Below are positions 25,014 through 33,783 of a stretch of DNA of 47,667 nt, one piece after another. The stretch's first letter is position 1, and each line of letters begins with the position of its first letter. The DNA is from JAFDWI01 sp964544305. GTDB taxonomy: Bacteria > Actinomycetota > Acidimicrobiia > Acidimicrobiales > Iamiaceae. The translations under genes were made by a program, and so were the position numbers. The notes beneath the pieces were generated by a model that did not search any database, was not told the DNA's origin, and worked only from the letters and a program-made list of their open reading frames with translations. Location of the stretch: NCBI GenBank assembly GCA_964544305.1, contig CAZJAZ010000018.1, positions 1 to 47,667 on the forward strand. The letters are read 5' to 3'.

Positions 25014-26444
25014 CTAGAACCGGAAGTAGATGAACGGGGCGACGCCAATTGGCCCAAGCGCACTTGTCGCAACAACGGCTAAGGACAACAGGCCCGCTTG
25101 GGTCCACCACGGTACGAAGCTAAACGCGACCCGAACTTTCGCCGAAAAGTCTTCGGGAAGGTACTGCACGGCAATGCATCCCAAAATCACCACTACCAGT
25201 ACAGGATTCAGGGGGGATGATCCACCAACGTGCAGGAGTCGGCCAAGGACCGCAAAAGCGTTGGTGAACGATTCGGCTCGAAAGAATACCCATGCGAGGC
25301 ATACCAAATGGAAGGTCAGGACTTTGCGGCCAATGGCGTGCCAACGAGTCTGGCTCTCGGTGAGAGCCGGGCGGGCCGGGGCCGCCTTGGCTTTGTCGGC
25401 CCGCCAACGCTCGAATGCAAGGCCAACGCCATGGAGTCCGCCCCACACGACGAACGTCCATGCCGCGCCATGCCAGAGGCCACCGAGGAGCATGGTGATT
25501 GCCAAGTTCGCGTACGCGCGACGCGACCCCCGTCGGTTGCCGCCAAGGGGAATATAGAGATAGTCACGCAACCAACGCGACAAGGTCATGTGCCATCGAC
25601 GCCAAAAATCTTGGAGCGAATCGGCCGCGTAAGGAGATCGAAAGTTTTGTGGAAAACGGAAGCCAAGCAAGAGGGCAAGGCCGATAGCCATATCGGTGTA
25701 ACCGGAGAAATCTGCATAGATCTGAATCGCATAGCCGTATATGCCAAGCAGCGTGTCGAGCGTCCCGTGTTGTTGAGGGAATCCAAAAACCGGATCAACA
25801 ATCGTTGACGACAAATAACTTGAAATCACCACCTTCTTGAATAACCCGGAAGCAATCAGCCAAAAAGCCAGTCCACTATCAACACGCCTTGGATCAAGGC
25901 GTTCTTTGAGTTGTGGAAGAAATTCTGATGCGCGCACGATTGGGCCTGCAACCAAGTGCGGGAAGAACGAAAGGTAGACCGCAAAATCGAGCATTGAGGT
26001 GGGCTCAACGTGACCACGCCAGGTATCAATCACATAGCTGAGCGCCTGGAACGTAATGAACGAGATGCCAACGGGTAACACGAGTTGCCGCAATGGCATC
26101 TGCCAATCAAGCCCGATGGTGCCCAACAAACTCGTCGAGGTGGTGACAAAAAAGTCGTAATACTTGAACCAGGCGAGCAAGCCGAGGTTTGCCCCGACTC
26201 CAAGCCACAGCCAAACGTTGCGAATGCGCTGTGAGCGAGCGCGGTGGATCGACACCGCGACTGCTTGATTCACGAGAGTTGAACAGCCAAGCAAGAAAAC
26301 AAAACGCCAATCCCACGCGCCATAAAACACGTAGCTGGCGACGATGATAAACACGCGCCATCCAATGCGTCGGTGCGCGAGAAGCCAACTCGTGGGCAAC
26401 ACGATGGCGAAGAAAATCGCGAATTGGACGGTGGGGAAGAGCAA
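25014..26444 (-). CDS. MBOAT-family O-acyltransferase (AlgI-like)
   Basis: 476 residues with about ten membrane helices. Family hallmarks: DFWRRWHMTLSRWLRDYLYI then PLGGNRRG, and LLGGLWHGAAWTFVVWGGLH with the proposed catalytic His. The opening MLFPTVQFAIFF is the normal start of such proteins; it reads from a TTG, as no ATG or GTG lies between it and an in-frame upstream stop. These proteins pass acetyl groups across the membrane to an SGNH partner, which is the next gene. It is in the same direction as sufR but probably separately expressed. Confidence 0.9.
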   Translation of the reverse strand: MLFPTVQFAIFFAIVLPTSWLLAHRRIGWRVFIIVASYVFYGAWDWRFVFLLGCSTLVNQAVAVSIHRARSQRIRNVWLWLGVGANLGLLAWFKYYDFFVTTSTSLLGTIGLDWQMPLRQLVLPVGISFITFQALSYVIDTWRGHVEPTSMLDFAVYLSFFPHLVAGPIVRASEFLPQLKERLDPRRVDSGLAFWLIASGLFKKVVISSYLSSTIVDPVFGFPQQHGTLDTLLGIYGYAIQIYADFSGYTDMAIGLALLLGFRFPQNFRSPYAADSLQDFWRRWHMTLSRWLRDYLYIPLGGNRRGSRRAYANLAITMLLGGLWHGAAWTFVVWGGLHGVGLAFERWRADKAKAAPARPALTESQTRWHAIGRKVLTFHLVCLAWVFFRAESFTNAFAVLGRLLHVGGSSPLNPVLVVVILGCIAVQYLPEDFSAKVRVAFSFVPWWTQAGLLSLAVVATSALGPIGVAPFIYFRF

Positions 26445-26467
26445 GCGGAAACCAGTCGAGGTACTCG

Positions 26468-26485
26468 GAGGGCACCTCTGCCCTC
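26468..26485 (-). terminator. Hairpin in the sufR-MBOAT gap
   Basis: In the 108-bp gap, GAGGGCA and TGCCCTC form a perfect 7-bp stem with a 4-base loop. No T-run follows. It lies 68 bp after the sufR stop and 24 bp before the MBOAT start, so it could be a weak sufR terminator or a leader structure of the MBOAT message. I see no known riboswitch there. Confidence 0.35.
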
Positions 26486-26552
26486 ACCGGGTTCAGTTTC
26501 GCACGCGTGCCAGAGTGAATAGTGGACGCTGCGCGGGGCTGCTCACTGAAGA

Positions 26553-27209
26553 TCAGTCGCGGGCACGTATTTCGTACCCGCAGCGGAAATGGCCGTCGCG
26601 GCGGTGGTCGATGCGGGTGATCGTCACGTCGCCTAAGACTTCGTTGAGAAAGTCGAGTTCGGTCGTGCATGCCAAGGTGAACTTTTCTGCGACGGTCCAA
26701 ATGGCGCAGTTATTGAACGTAAGTTGAAACGTCCCGTCTTCGCTTTCGCTCCAGCGGGTCAAATAGCCTTCGTTGTCGAGCAGTTCGGTGAGACGCTGGA
26801 GGCGTTTGGCCAAATCGAGCCCATGAAGTTCGGCTGCGAACGTTTCGGCGCGTCGGCGTTCTCGGCGGGCAAAGACGCGTTCGACGATTTGTGGGTCTTC
26901 CGCTTCGAGATCCTCAAGGAGTTCCAACGTGAGCGAGGTGTCATGGGGGACGAATTGGGCGTCACCAAGTTCGGTCGAATGATAGAGATCGGTGGGTCGG
27001 CCTGGTCGTCCTCGGGCAGGGCGGGTCGCGACAAAACCTGCCGTTCTCAAGCCTCCAAGGTGTTGGCGGACCGCACTTGCGGTGATGCCAAGCGCGCTTG
27101 CGAGTTCATCCGCGCTTGCCTCTCCTCGCTCTTTGAGCGCGATGAGGACATTGCGTTGCGCGGGAGACAAACTCTCAGGGGTAGTAGAAACCCGGGTCAC
27201 GCATGTCAC
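26553..27209 (-). CDS. sufR: SufR-family iron-sulfur-sensing transcriptional regulator
   Basis: 218 residues. Residues about 15-65 form a winged helix-turn-helix (ADELASALGITASAVRQHLG then GLRTAGFVATRPARGRPGRP). The C-terminal half has three cysteines, Cys168, Cys181 and Cys210 (spacing x12 and x28), matching the cluster ligands of SufR proteins; a fourth Cys known from cyanobacteria would fall at a Val here. SufR with a cluster represses the suf operon, and its loss under iron or oxidative stress relieves repression (family knowledge). It is transcribed divergently from sufB, as expected. GTG start at 27209; a GTG three codons later is also possible. Confidence 0.88.
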   Translation of the reverse strand: MTCVTRVSTTPESLSPAQRNVLIALKERGEASADELASALGITASAVRQHLGGLRTAGFVATRPARGRPGRPTDLYHSTELGDAQFVPHDTSLTLELLEDLEAEDPQIVERVFARRERRRAETFAAELHGLDLAKRLQRLTELLDNEGYLTRWSESEDGTFQLTFNNCAIWTVAEKFTLACTTELDFLNEVLGDVTITRIDHRRDGHFRCGYEIRARD

Positions 27210-27313
27210 CCTAGTGGTTCCGACTTCGTTCCGCTAGATTGGCAAGCGCTAACTTGTTTAACTGCGTGGCGCTGGCTGTCGTCTGCCTCAAACTGTCTGC
27301 TGAAAACATTGTC
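27210..27313. promoter_or_regulatory. Divergent sufR-sufB control region
   Basis: This 104-bp gap must hold both promoters. The clearest symmetry is CAAG-N6-CTTG (27243-27256). The direct repeat GTCAC-GCAT-GTCAC spans the sufR start (27196-27209). Either could be a SufR site; neither equals the cyanobacterial CAAC-N6-GTTG box. No strong -35/-10 pair stands out, and sufB lacks a clear Shine-Dalgarno. Confidence 0.4.
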
Positions 27314-28768
27314 ATGACTGATCTCACCGAATCCGAAGCTCAACTCCAGTCGCTTGCCGAGCGAGAGTACCGTTATGGATTCTCATCTGACATCGAGGCC
27401 GATCTTGCCCCGCGTGGTCTGAACGAAGACGTGATTCGGCTCATCTCGTCAAAAAAGGGCGAGCCCGAGTGGCTGCTTGCCTGGCGCTTGCGAGCCTACG
27501 AGCATTGGCTCACGCTGGAAATGCCGACCTGGCAAAAACTCAACATTGCCCCAATCGATTTTCAAGACATCATCTATTACGCCGCACCGAAGAAAAAACC
27601 CAAGCTCAATAGTCTCGACGAAGTCGACCCGGAAATGCGCGAAATGTTTGACAAACTTGGCATTTCGCTGGCCGAACAAGAGCGCATCTCTGGGGTTGCT
27701 GTCGATGCCGTTGTCGACTCGGCGTCGGTGGCAACCACGTTCCAATCCAAACTCGCCGAAGTTGGCGTGATCTTCTGCTCCTTCTCGGCCGCAGTGCGTG
27801 ATCATCCCGACCTGGTACGCAAATACCTCGGTTCAGTGGTGCCGTTCCGAGACAACTTCTTTGCGGCGTTGAACTCGGCGGTGTTTTCAGACGGCTCATT
27901 TTGTTTCATCCCCAAAGGGGTGAAATGCCCGATGGAACTCTCAACGTATTTCCGCATGAACCAGGCCGATACCGGCCAGTTCGAACGCACGTTGATCATC
28001 GCCGAAGAGGGCGCATCGGTTTCTTATCTCGAAGGCTGCACCGCCCCGCAGCGTGACAACAATCAGTTACATGCGGCCGTGGTTGAGATCCTTGCGTTGG
28101 ACGACGCAAAAGTGAAGTACTCAACGGTGCAGAACTGGTATCCCGGCGACGCCGAAGGCAAAGGCGGCATCTACAACTTTGTCACCAAGCGCGGGAAATG
28201 CGCTGGTGTGAACTCGAAAATTTCCTGGACCCAGGTTGAGACCGGCTCAGCGATCACTTGGAAGTACCCAAGTGTGGTCCTCCAAGGGGACAATTCAGTG
28301 GGGGAGTTCTACTCGGTGGCGCTCACCACCCACTATCAACAAGCCGACACGGGCACGAAGATGACGCACATCGGCAAGAACACGTCGTCAACGATTGTGT
28401 CGAAAGGGATATCGACGCACAAAGCACAAAACGTGTATCGCGGTCTCGTCAAAGTGTTGCGTTCCGCCGAGGACGCCCGCAACTTCACCCAATGTGATTC
28501 GCTGCTGATCGGAGATCAGTGCGGCGCACACACCATTCCCTATATCGAAGTAAAGAATTCATCCGCGCAGGTTGAACACGAGGCCTACACGTCAAAGATC
28601 GGTGAAGACCAGCTTTTCTATTGCCGACAGCGTGGCATCAACGTCGAAGATGCGGTGTCGATGATCGTGCACGGTTTTTGTCGAGACGTGTTCAAAGAGT
28701 TGCCCATGGAGTACGTGGTGGAAGCACGCAACTTGTTGAATCTCAAGTTGGAAGGAAGCATCGGATGA
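27314..28768 (+). CDS. sufB: Fe-S cluster assembly scaffold protein SufB
   Basis: 484 residues from the ATG at 27314 (MTDLTESEAQLQ); the frame runs 25 codons further up from a TTG without family resemblance. Central beta-helix protein of the SufBCD scaffold on which clusters are built. Seen: YLEGCTAPQRDNNQLHAAVV (the sulfur-accepting Cys254 region of E. coli), CDSLLIGDQCGAHTIPYIEV (Cys405 region) and QVEHEA (the His-Glu pair). Ends in the standard NLLNLKLEGSIG. The stop overlaps the sufC ATG. Confidence 0.97.
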   Translation: MTDLTESEAQLQSLAEREYRYGFSSDIEADLAPRGLNEDVIRLISSKKGEPEWLLAWRLRAYEHWLTLEMPTWQKLNIAPIDFQDIIYYAAPKKKPKLNSLDEVDPEMREMFDKLGISLAEQERISGVAVDAVVDSASVATTFQSKLAEVGVIFCSFSAAVRDHPDLVRKYLGSVVPFRDNFFAALNSAVFSDGSFCFIPKGVKCPMELSTYFRMNQADTGQFERTLIIAEEGASVSYLEGCTAPQRDNNQLHAAVVEILALDDAKVKYSTVQNWYPGDAEGKGGIYNFVTKRGKCAGVNSKISWTQVETGSAITWKYPSVVLQGDNSVGEFYSVALTTHYQQADTGTKMTHIGKNTSSTIVSKGISTHKAQNVYRGLVKVLRSAEDARNFTQCDSLLIGDQCGAHTIPYIEVKNSSAQVEHEAYTSKIGEDQLFYCRQRGINVEDAVSMIVHGFCRDVFKELPMEYVVEARNLLNLKLEGSIG

Positions 28769-29523
28769 CAGACCTCCTAGAAATTGAAGGCTTGCAAGCG
28801 TCGATCAACGGCAAGCAAATTCTCAAAGGTCTTGACTTGGTCTTGCCCGCGGGCCAAGTGCACGCGGTGATGGGACCAAATGGCGCAGGCAAGTCGACGC
28901 TCGCCCATGTGCTCGCAGGCCGTGAGGATTACACCGTGTCGGGTGCGGTTCGCATGAATGGGATTGATCTGTTGGACCTTGCCCCCGAAGAGCGGGCCGC
29001 GGCTGGACTTTTCCTCGCGTTCCAAAGCCCAGTTGAGATCCCCGGCGTGGGGAACTCGTATTTCCTGCGCACCGCACTCAACGCGCTGCGTCGGTCACGC
29101 GGCGAAGATGAGCTTGATGCCATGGACTTCTTGGCGTACACGAAGTCGCGTATGGCGCTTGTTGAAATGGATCAGTCGTTCATGACCCGCTCGGTCAATG
29201 AAGGTTTCTCAGGCGGCGAACGCAAACGAAACGAGATCCTGCAAATGGCGATCCTTGAACCAAAGCTGGCAATTTTGGACGAAACTGACTCAGGTCTCGA
29301 CATTGACGCGCTCCGCATTGTTGCATCAGGGGCAAACTCACTCCGTGGGCCGGACAAGTCCATGCTGGTGATTACCCATCACCAACGCTTGCTTGACGAG
29401 TTGGTGCCGGATGCAGTCCACGTATTAGCCGATGGCCGCATCGTACGTTCGGGTGGACCAGACCTCGCCCTTGAACTTGAAGCACGCGGGTACGGCGATC
29501 TTGAAACCGCAGGTGCGCGTTGA
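28765..29523 (+). CDS. sufC: Fe-S cluster assembly ATPase SufC
   Basis: 252 residues from the ATG in the ATGA overlap with sufB. ABC-type ATPase of the SufBCD complex: Walker A GPNGAGKST (about 34-42), signature FSGGERKRNEI, Walker B LAILDETDSGLD, switch His in VITHHQR. It drives the conformational change of SufB-SufD that exposes the cluster site. Gene order here is B-C-D, as in E. coli. The end overlaps sufD by 4 bp. Confidence 0.97.
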   Translation: MTDLLEIEGLQASINGKQILKGLDLVLPAGQVHAVMGPNGAGKSTLAHVLAGREDYTVSGAVRMNGIDLLDLAPEERAAAGLFLAFQSPVEIPGVGNSYFLRTALNALRRSRGEDELDAMDFLAYTKSRMALVEMDQSFMTRSVNEGFSGGERKRNEILQMAILEPKLAILDETDSGLDIDALRIVASGANSLRGPDKSMLVITHHQRLLDELVPDAVHVLADGRIVRSGGPDLALELEARGYGDLETAGAR

Positions 29524-30851
29524 GCGCATTGACGCTAAACGAGATCGCGGCGCACGCCTCGCAAGCTGCGCAAGACGACGAGTCTGCCCAGGTCGCCCAA
29601 GCGCGTCGAGAAGGCAAAGCGTTCATTGCGACCCATGGATTTCCCGGCCGCAAACACGAAGACTGGCGGTATGTGCGCCTTGCCGAGCTCTACGACTCCG
29701 CATTTGTTCCAGCAGAAACTGGCCAGAGTGCCCTGGCGCGCGACAACGCCGCAATCGGATCACTTCTGTCGCCCATCCCTGACCTTGGTGGTGCACGCAT
29801 CGTGTTCATCGATGGCCAGTTCGCACCGCATTGGTCAGAGCGTCTCGACACGCCAGGCCTCACCGTCACCGATGTCGCAACATCAATGCCAACCGCAAGT
29901 GATGTGGCATCGGACCTGTTTGCAGCGGCGCCACTGCACACCTTTGATGCGCTCAATGCAACGCTTGCCACCACCGGAGCCCACATCGTTGTTGACGCGG
30001 AATGCCACGTTGGCGCCACCGTGCACTGCATTCACATACTGAGCGGCGCGGGTGCGCCGGTGCTGGCAAACCTGCGCAATATCGTGCACATCGCAGACGG
30101 TGCTCGCTTGCGCGTTGTGGTTTCGGCCATTGGTGCACCCGAAGCAAAAGGCATGCTCAACACCACGACCCGAGTGCACCTTGGTCGTGGGGCACAACTC
30201 ACCTACCGAGACATCCAAGATCAACCCACCAATGCGTTCCACCTCAGCTTGTTGGAAGTCACCCAGCAAGCGGAAAGTTCCTTGAACGGCCACGTCAGTT
30301 CCATTGGCGGCGCGGTCGCTCGTCATGAGATCCATGTACGACAAGTCGGTGACGATGCGTTCACCCAACTCGATGGCCTGTTCATCCCACGCGGCGATCA
30401 ACAACACGACCATCCAATCCTGATCGAGCATTGCGCGAGTGGCGGAGTATCGCGCCAGACCTATCGTGGTGTCGTCGATGGTCGCGGCCACGGCGTCTTT
30501 AACGGTCGCATCATTGTGCACCCGGGAGCCCAGCGGATTGATGCCGACCAATCAAACAAGAATTTGTTGCTGTCAAAAACCGCGGAAGTCGACACCCGGC
30601 CGCGCCTTGAAATTTACGCGGACGACGTCAAAGCAACCCACGGTGCCTCAGTTGGGCGCCTCGATGATGATCAGCTTTTCTACCTTCGTTCCCGAGGCAT
30701 TCCCGAGGCTGAAGCACGCCGGGTCCTCACCTTCGCGTTCATTGCCCAAATCGTGGAACGCTTAGGCGGCGGACCATTACACGACCGCATAACCTCGCTT
30801 GTCGCCGAACGTCTTCACCCAGACGGCGAGCAAAAGGAAGTGCCCGCATGA
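29520..30851 (+). CDS. sufD: Fe-S cluster assembly protein SufD
   Basis: 443 residues, TTG start in a TTGA overlap with sufC. Paralogue and partner of SufB. The core beta-helix holds GLFIPRGDQQHDHPILIEHC and ATHGASVGRLDDDQLFYLRS, including the His equivalent to E. coli His360; the neighbouring E. coli Cys358 appears to be Ala. The N-terminal part contains the RKHEDWRYVRL motif. SufD takes part in iron acquisition on the scaffold. The stop overlaps sufU. Confidence 0.95.
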   Translation: MSALTLNEIAAHASQAAQDDESAQVAQARREGKAFIATHGFPGRKHEDWRYVRLAELYDSAFVPAETGQSALARDNAAIGSLLSPIPDLGGARIVFIDGQFAPHWSERLDTPGLTVTDVATSMPTASDVASDLFAAAPLHTFDALNATLATTGAHIVVDAECHVGATVHCIHILSGAGAPVLANLRNIVHIADGARLRVVVSAIGAPEAKGMLNTTTRVHLGRGAQLTYRDIQDQPTNAFHLSLLEVTQQAESSLNGHVSSIGGAVARHEIHVRQVGDDAFTQLDGLFIPRGDQQHDHPILIEHCASGGVSRQTYRGVVDGRGHGVFNGRIIVHPGAQRIDADQSNKNLLLSKTAEVDTRPRLEIYADDVKATHGASVGRLDDDQLFYLRSRGIPEAEARRVLTFAFIAQIVERLGGGPLHDRITSLVAERLHPDGEQKEVPA

Positions 30852-31321
30852 ACGATCCCGATTTGGCCGAGCTGTACCGAGAAGTCATCGTTGAACACGG
30901 TCGAAAGCCCCGAAACTTCGGCGAACTTCCCGATGCCACCTGCAAGGTGGAGGGACGAAATCCGCTGTGTGGTGACCAGCTTGACATCGAACTGCGCATT
31001 GTCGACGGCCGCATCGAAGGCATTGCATTTACCGGAAGTGGCTGCGCGATTTCTCAGGCGTCAGCATCGTTGATGACCGAAGCGGTGAAAACGCTCTCCA
31101 CAGACGATGCACGGAAGCTCTTCGATCAAGTGCACGCGATGCTGACGAGCGCATCAGACGACCAAAGTGTCGATCCAGGCGAGCTTGGAAAACTGGCAGC
31201 ACTCAGCGGCGTGAATCGCTTTCCTACTCGTGTCAAGTGTGCGTCACTCGCCTGGCAAGCGTTGCGTCAAGTTTTAGATGAGGCCAGCGGTGAACCGGCC
31301 GTGGCCGTCTCCACCGAATAG
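30848..31321 (+). CDS. sufU: SufU-type sulfur-transfer protein (copy 1)
   Basis: 157 residues, ATGA overlap with sufD. IscU-like fold with the zinc and cysteine residues of SufU: Cys41 and Asp43 (NPLCGD), Cys66 (GSGCAIS), Cys131 (RVKCASL), plus the extra loop between the last two that separates SufU from IscU. SufU takes persulfide sulfur from SufS by zinc ligand swapping and passes it on. A second SufU is encoded next to sufS at 34156-34653, so this copy is linked to the scaffold rather than to the desulfurase. Confidence 0.93.
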   Translation: MNDPDLAELYREVIVEHGRKPRNFGELPDATCKVEGRNPLCGDQLDIELRIVDGRIEGIAFTGSGCAISQASASLMTEAVKTLSTDDARKLFDQVHAMLTSASDDQSVDPGELGKLAALSGVNRFPTRVKCASLAWQALRQVLDEASGEPAVAVSTE

Positions 31322-31334
31322 GAGGGCGAAGCCA

Positions 31335-31895
31335 ATGTCGTCAAACCGTCCGATCGTTGAACTTTCCGACGAATGCGCCGCCACGCTCATCCCTTCAGGG
31401 ATGACCGCAATATTGCATGCCGGAGACCAACTTGTTGTCACCCAAGCACTAGGTGGGTCGATCACTGTCCAAACGCCAACCGGACACTTAGCCCGAATCG
31501 AAGCGCGCGACTTGCGTCGTCTTGGACTTGAAGACTTGCTCGGTGAAGAAGAACAACCCAAAGGGGCCGACCCGCAAGGCGAGTTTTCAATGGATGAGGT
31601 CACCGAGTCGCTGCGCGGGGTGTTCGATCCAGAAATTCCGATCAACATTGTGGACCTCGGATTGATCTATCGCTGTGACGCGTTGGACGTTCCCGGGGGA
31701 GGCAAGCGCGTCGAGATTGATATGACCATGACCGCGCCAGGATGCGGCATGGGAGACATCTTGGCGGAAGACGCCAAGTCTCGACTATTGCGCTTGCCCG
31801 GCGTCGCCGAAGTGGACGTGCAGATCGTGTTTGATCCACCGTGGGGCATGGAACACATGTCTGAAGCCGCCAAAGTGCAACTTGGCTTGTACTAA
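31335..31895 (+). CDS. sufT: SufT, long-type DUF59/MIP18 protein
   Basis: 186 residues from the ATG at 31335, preceded by a strong AGGAGG nine bases upstream. The C-terminal half is a DUF59 domain: VFDPEIPINIVDLGLIYRCD, TMTAPGCGMGDIL, VQIVFDPPWGMEHMSE. The N-terminal 75 residues form the extension of the long SufT group. SufT proteins help mature Fe-S proteins; they are not part of the core scaffold. The following mrp gene lacks the DUF59 domain that usually starts such proteins, so SufT may supply it in trans. Confidence 0.9.
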   Translation: MSSNRPIVELSDECAATLIPSGMTAILHAGDQLVVTQALGGSITVQTPTGHLARIEARDLRRLGLEDLLGEEEQPKGADPQGEFSMDEVTESLRGVFDPEIPINIVDLGLIYRCDALDVPGGGKRVEIDMTMTAPGCGMGDILAEDAKSRLLRLPGVAEVDVQIVFDPPWGMEHMSEAAKVQLGLY

Positions 31896-31927
31896 GTCAC
31901 GGTTTCTCATTAGCTCAAAGGAGCATC

Positions 31928-33130
31928 ATGACGCATACACATGTCCCGCGTACCGAACCTCTTCCAGGGATTGCTTCAATCATTGCGATTGGGAGCGGTA
32001 AAGGTGGTGTAGGTAAATCAACGGTTGCGGTCAATGTGGCGGTCGCGTTGGCGCAGACCGGTCATCGGGTTGGTCTTGTTGATACCGACGTGCTCGGACC
32101 GTCGGTGCCTGGCATGCTTGGTCTTGGCTTTGGCGAACAACCACAAGCAACCCCGGATGGGCGATTGATCCCCACACAGGCGCATGGAATATCGATGGTG
32201 TCGATGGGTTTGCTGCGTAGCGACGATGAACCCGCCATCATGCGTGGCCCGATGGTCACAAAATATTTGCAAATGTTTCTCGCTCAGGTTGCATGGGGCG
32301 AGCTTGACTATTTGATTCTTGATTTGCCCCCGGGCACCGGTGATACCCAGTTGACTCTCGCTCAGTCGGTGCAACTCACCGGTGCGGTGATTGTGACGAC
32401 GCCCCAGGACGTGTCACTCAAGATCGCACGCCGTGGCCTGCGCATGTTCGAAACCGTGTCGGTGCCGATTTTAGGGATCGTTGAAAACATGGGCACGTTC
32501 ACGTGTTCACACTGTGGGAAGACCACCGACGTGTTTTCGCATGGTGGTGGGGAAAAAATGAGCCGCGAACTTGGTGTCCCATTTCTTGGTTCACTGCCCC
32601 TTGATGCAACGGTTGTTGATTGCGGAGACCAGGGCACTCCGGTGGTTGCAGCGTTGCCAGACTCGGTGACGTCGCATGCCTACCGGGCCATTGCTGATTC
32701 TCTCGTCGCACAGGTCGCGCACGATGAGCAGGTGGGGTTGCGACCGTTCCAATGGGACTGGTCGACCGATGCTGGGGTTCCGGAGTGGCAGGACGTCACG
32801 TCAGGATCGCCAGATGTCCCGGCTGGCTTGCGGTCGCGTGATGCTCGAACACTAGAGGTCGGCTGGTGTGACGGGCGGATTGATGCGTTGGATGTTCGGG
32901 AGTTGCGTTTGGCGTGCCCGTGCGCTCAATGTGTCGAAGAAATGAGCGGCGCGGCGTTGCTGAGTCCTGCTTCGGTGCCCGTTGACGTTGCCCCACGTCG
33001 TCTAACGAGTGTTGGCACCTATGCCGTCATTATCGACTGGTCGGATGGTCATGGGACGGGCATTTACACGTTTGCCTATTTGCGGCGTTTGGCCGAAAGG
33101 CTGGCGGCGACGGTGACCGAGGACGTCTGA
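31928..33130 (+). CDS. mrp: Mrp/ApbC P-loop Fe-S carrier with C-terminal DUF971 domain
   Basis: 400 residues. It starts almost directly with the deviant Walker A GSGKGGVGKST (22-32), so the DUF59 domain often found at the N-terminus is absent. CSHC (Cys193, Cys196) is the dimer-bridging cluster site. A linker follows, and residues about 300-392 match DUF971 (WCDGRIDALDVRELRLACPC, CAQC, IIDWSDGHGTGIYTFAYLRR), a domain seen alone or at the start of gamma-butyrobetaine hydroxylases, where Cys and His bind zinc. Mrp proteins carry clusters to target enzymes. Ribosome binding site AAAGGAG. Confidence 0.93.
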   Translation: MTHTHVPRTEPLPGIASIIAIGSGKGGVGKSTVAVNVAVALAQTGHRVGLVDTDVLGPSVPGMLGLGFGEQPQATPDGRLIPTQAHGISMVSMGLLRSDDEPAIMRGPMVTKYLQMFLAQVAWGELDYLILDLPPGTGDTQLTLAQSVQLTGAVIVTTPQDVSLKIARRGLRMFETVSVPILGIVENMGTFTCSHCGKTTDVFSHGGGEKMSRELGVPFLGSLPLDATVVDCGDQGTPVVAALPDSVTSHAYRAIADSLVAQVAHDEQVGLRPFQWDWSTDAGVPEWQDVTSGSPDVPAGLRSRDARTLEVGWCDGRIDALDVRELRLACPCAQCVEEMSGAALLSPASVPVDVAPRRLTSVGTYAVIIDWSDGHGTGIYTFAYLRRLAERLAATVTEDV

Positions 33131-33133
33131 CGC

Positions 33134-33775
33134 ATGGCTACGTCCGATGTGACGATTCGGGCTGAAGTCTCCGCAGCGGATCCGCATACGTGTCGGTTTG
33201 TGTGCTCGGAGGTTGTGCACCCGGGAGGACCGTTTTCTTTTGGATCGCGGAGTCAAGCATTGGGTTCGCCACTACCCGAACATCTCTTTGACCTTGAGGT
33301 TGTTACGCATGTCTTGGTGGCCGAGACGGTCGTGAGCGTGACAAAGCAGCCTGACGTTCCCTGGGGAGACTTGCGCAAGCAGATCGGTTCACTCATTCGT
33401 CGACAGCTCGCAACCGCATCGCCCGCAATTTTGGGCAGCGTTCCCGATGTCGATGGGACAACGACCGGGGTGCGTGACGAGACGGCATTGCGGATGGTGA
33501 TCGATCGACTCTTCGAACGGGAAGTGAACCCGCGGGTTGCGTCGCACGGTGGACGAATTGAAGTAGCGGGCCTTGACGGGACAGTTCTATCGATCACGAT
33601 GACTGGCGGCTGTCAAGGCTGTGCCTCATCGCAACTCACCTTGCGAGGAAGCGTTGAAGTGATGGTGCGTCGCGTCGCCCCAGAGATAACCGAAATTGTG
33701 GACGTGACCGATCATGGCGCAGGGCTGAACCCGTATCGTCGCGGCGCCGTTTCGATTCAGGACGGCCAGCGGTAA
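33134..33775 (+). CDS. nfu: Nfu-type Fe-S carrier (Nfu_N plus NifU C-terminal domain)
   Basis: 213 residues, starting three bases after mrp. N-terminal residues 5-95 match the Nfu_N fold (LGSPLPEHLFDLEVVTHVLV then VSVTKQPDVPWGDL). The C-terminal NifU-like domain (about 115-190) has ALRMVIDRLFEREVNPRVAS, HGGRIEV and the cluster-binding GGCQGCASS (Cys160, Cys163). Nfu proteins receive clusters from SufBCD and hand them to apoproteins. Its position completes the assembly-to-delivery order of the operon. Confidence 0.93.
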   Translation: MATSDVTIRAEVSAADPHTCRFVCSEVVHPGGPFSFGSRSQALGSPLPEHLFDLEVVTHVLVAETVVSVTKQPDVPWGDLRKQIGSLIRRQLATASPAILGSVPDVDGTTTGVRDETALRMVIDRLFEREVNPRVASHGGRIEVAGLDGTVLSITMTGGCQGCASSQLTLRGSVEVMVRRVAPEITEIVDVTDHGAGLNPYRRGAVSIQDGQR

Positions 33776-33783
33776 TCTGCATC

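Noticed and set aside
26445..26552. Possible riboswitch before the MBOAT gene
   Set aside because: Only one short hairpin is visible; no conserved core of a known riboswitch.
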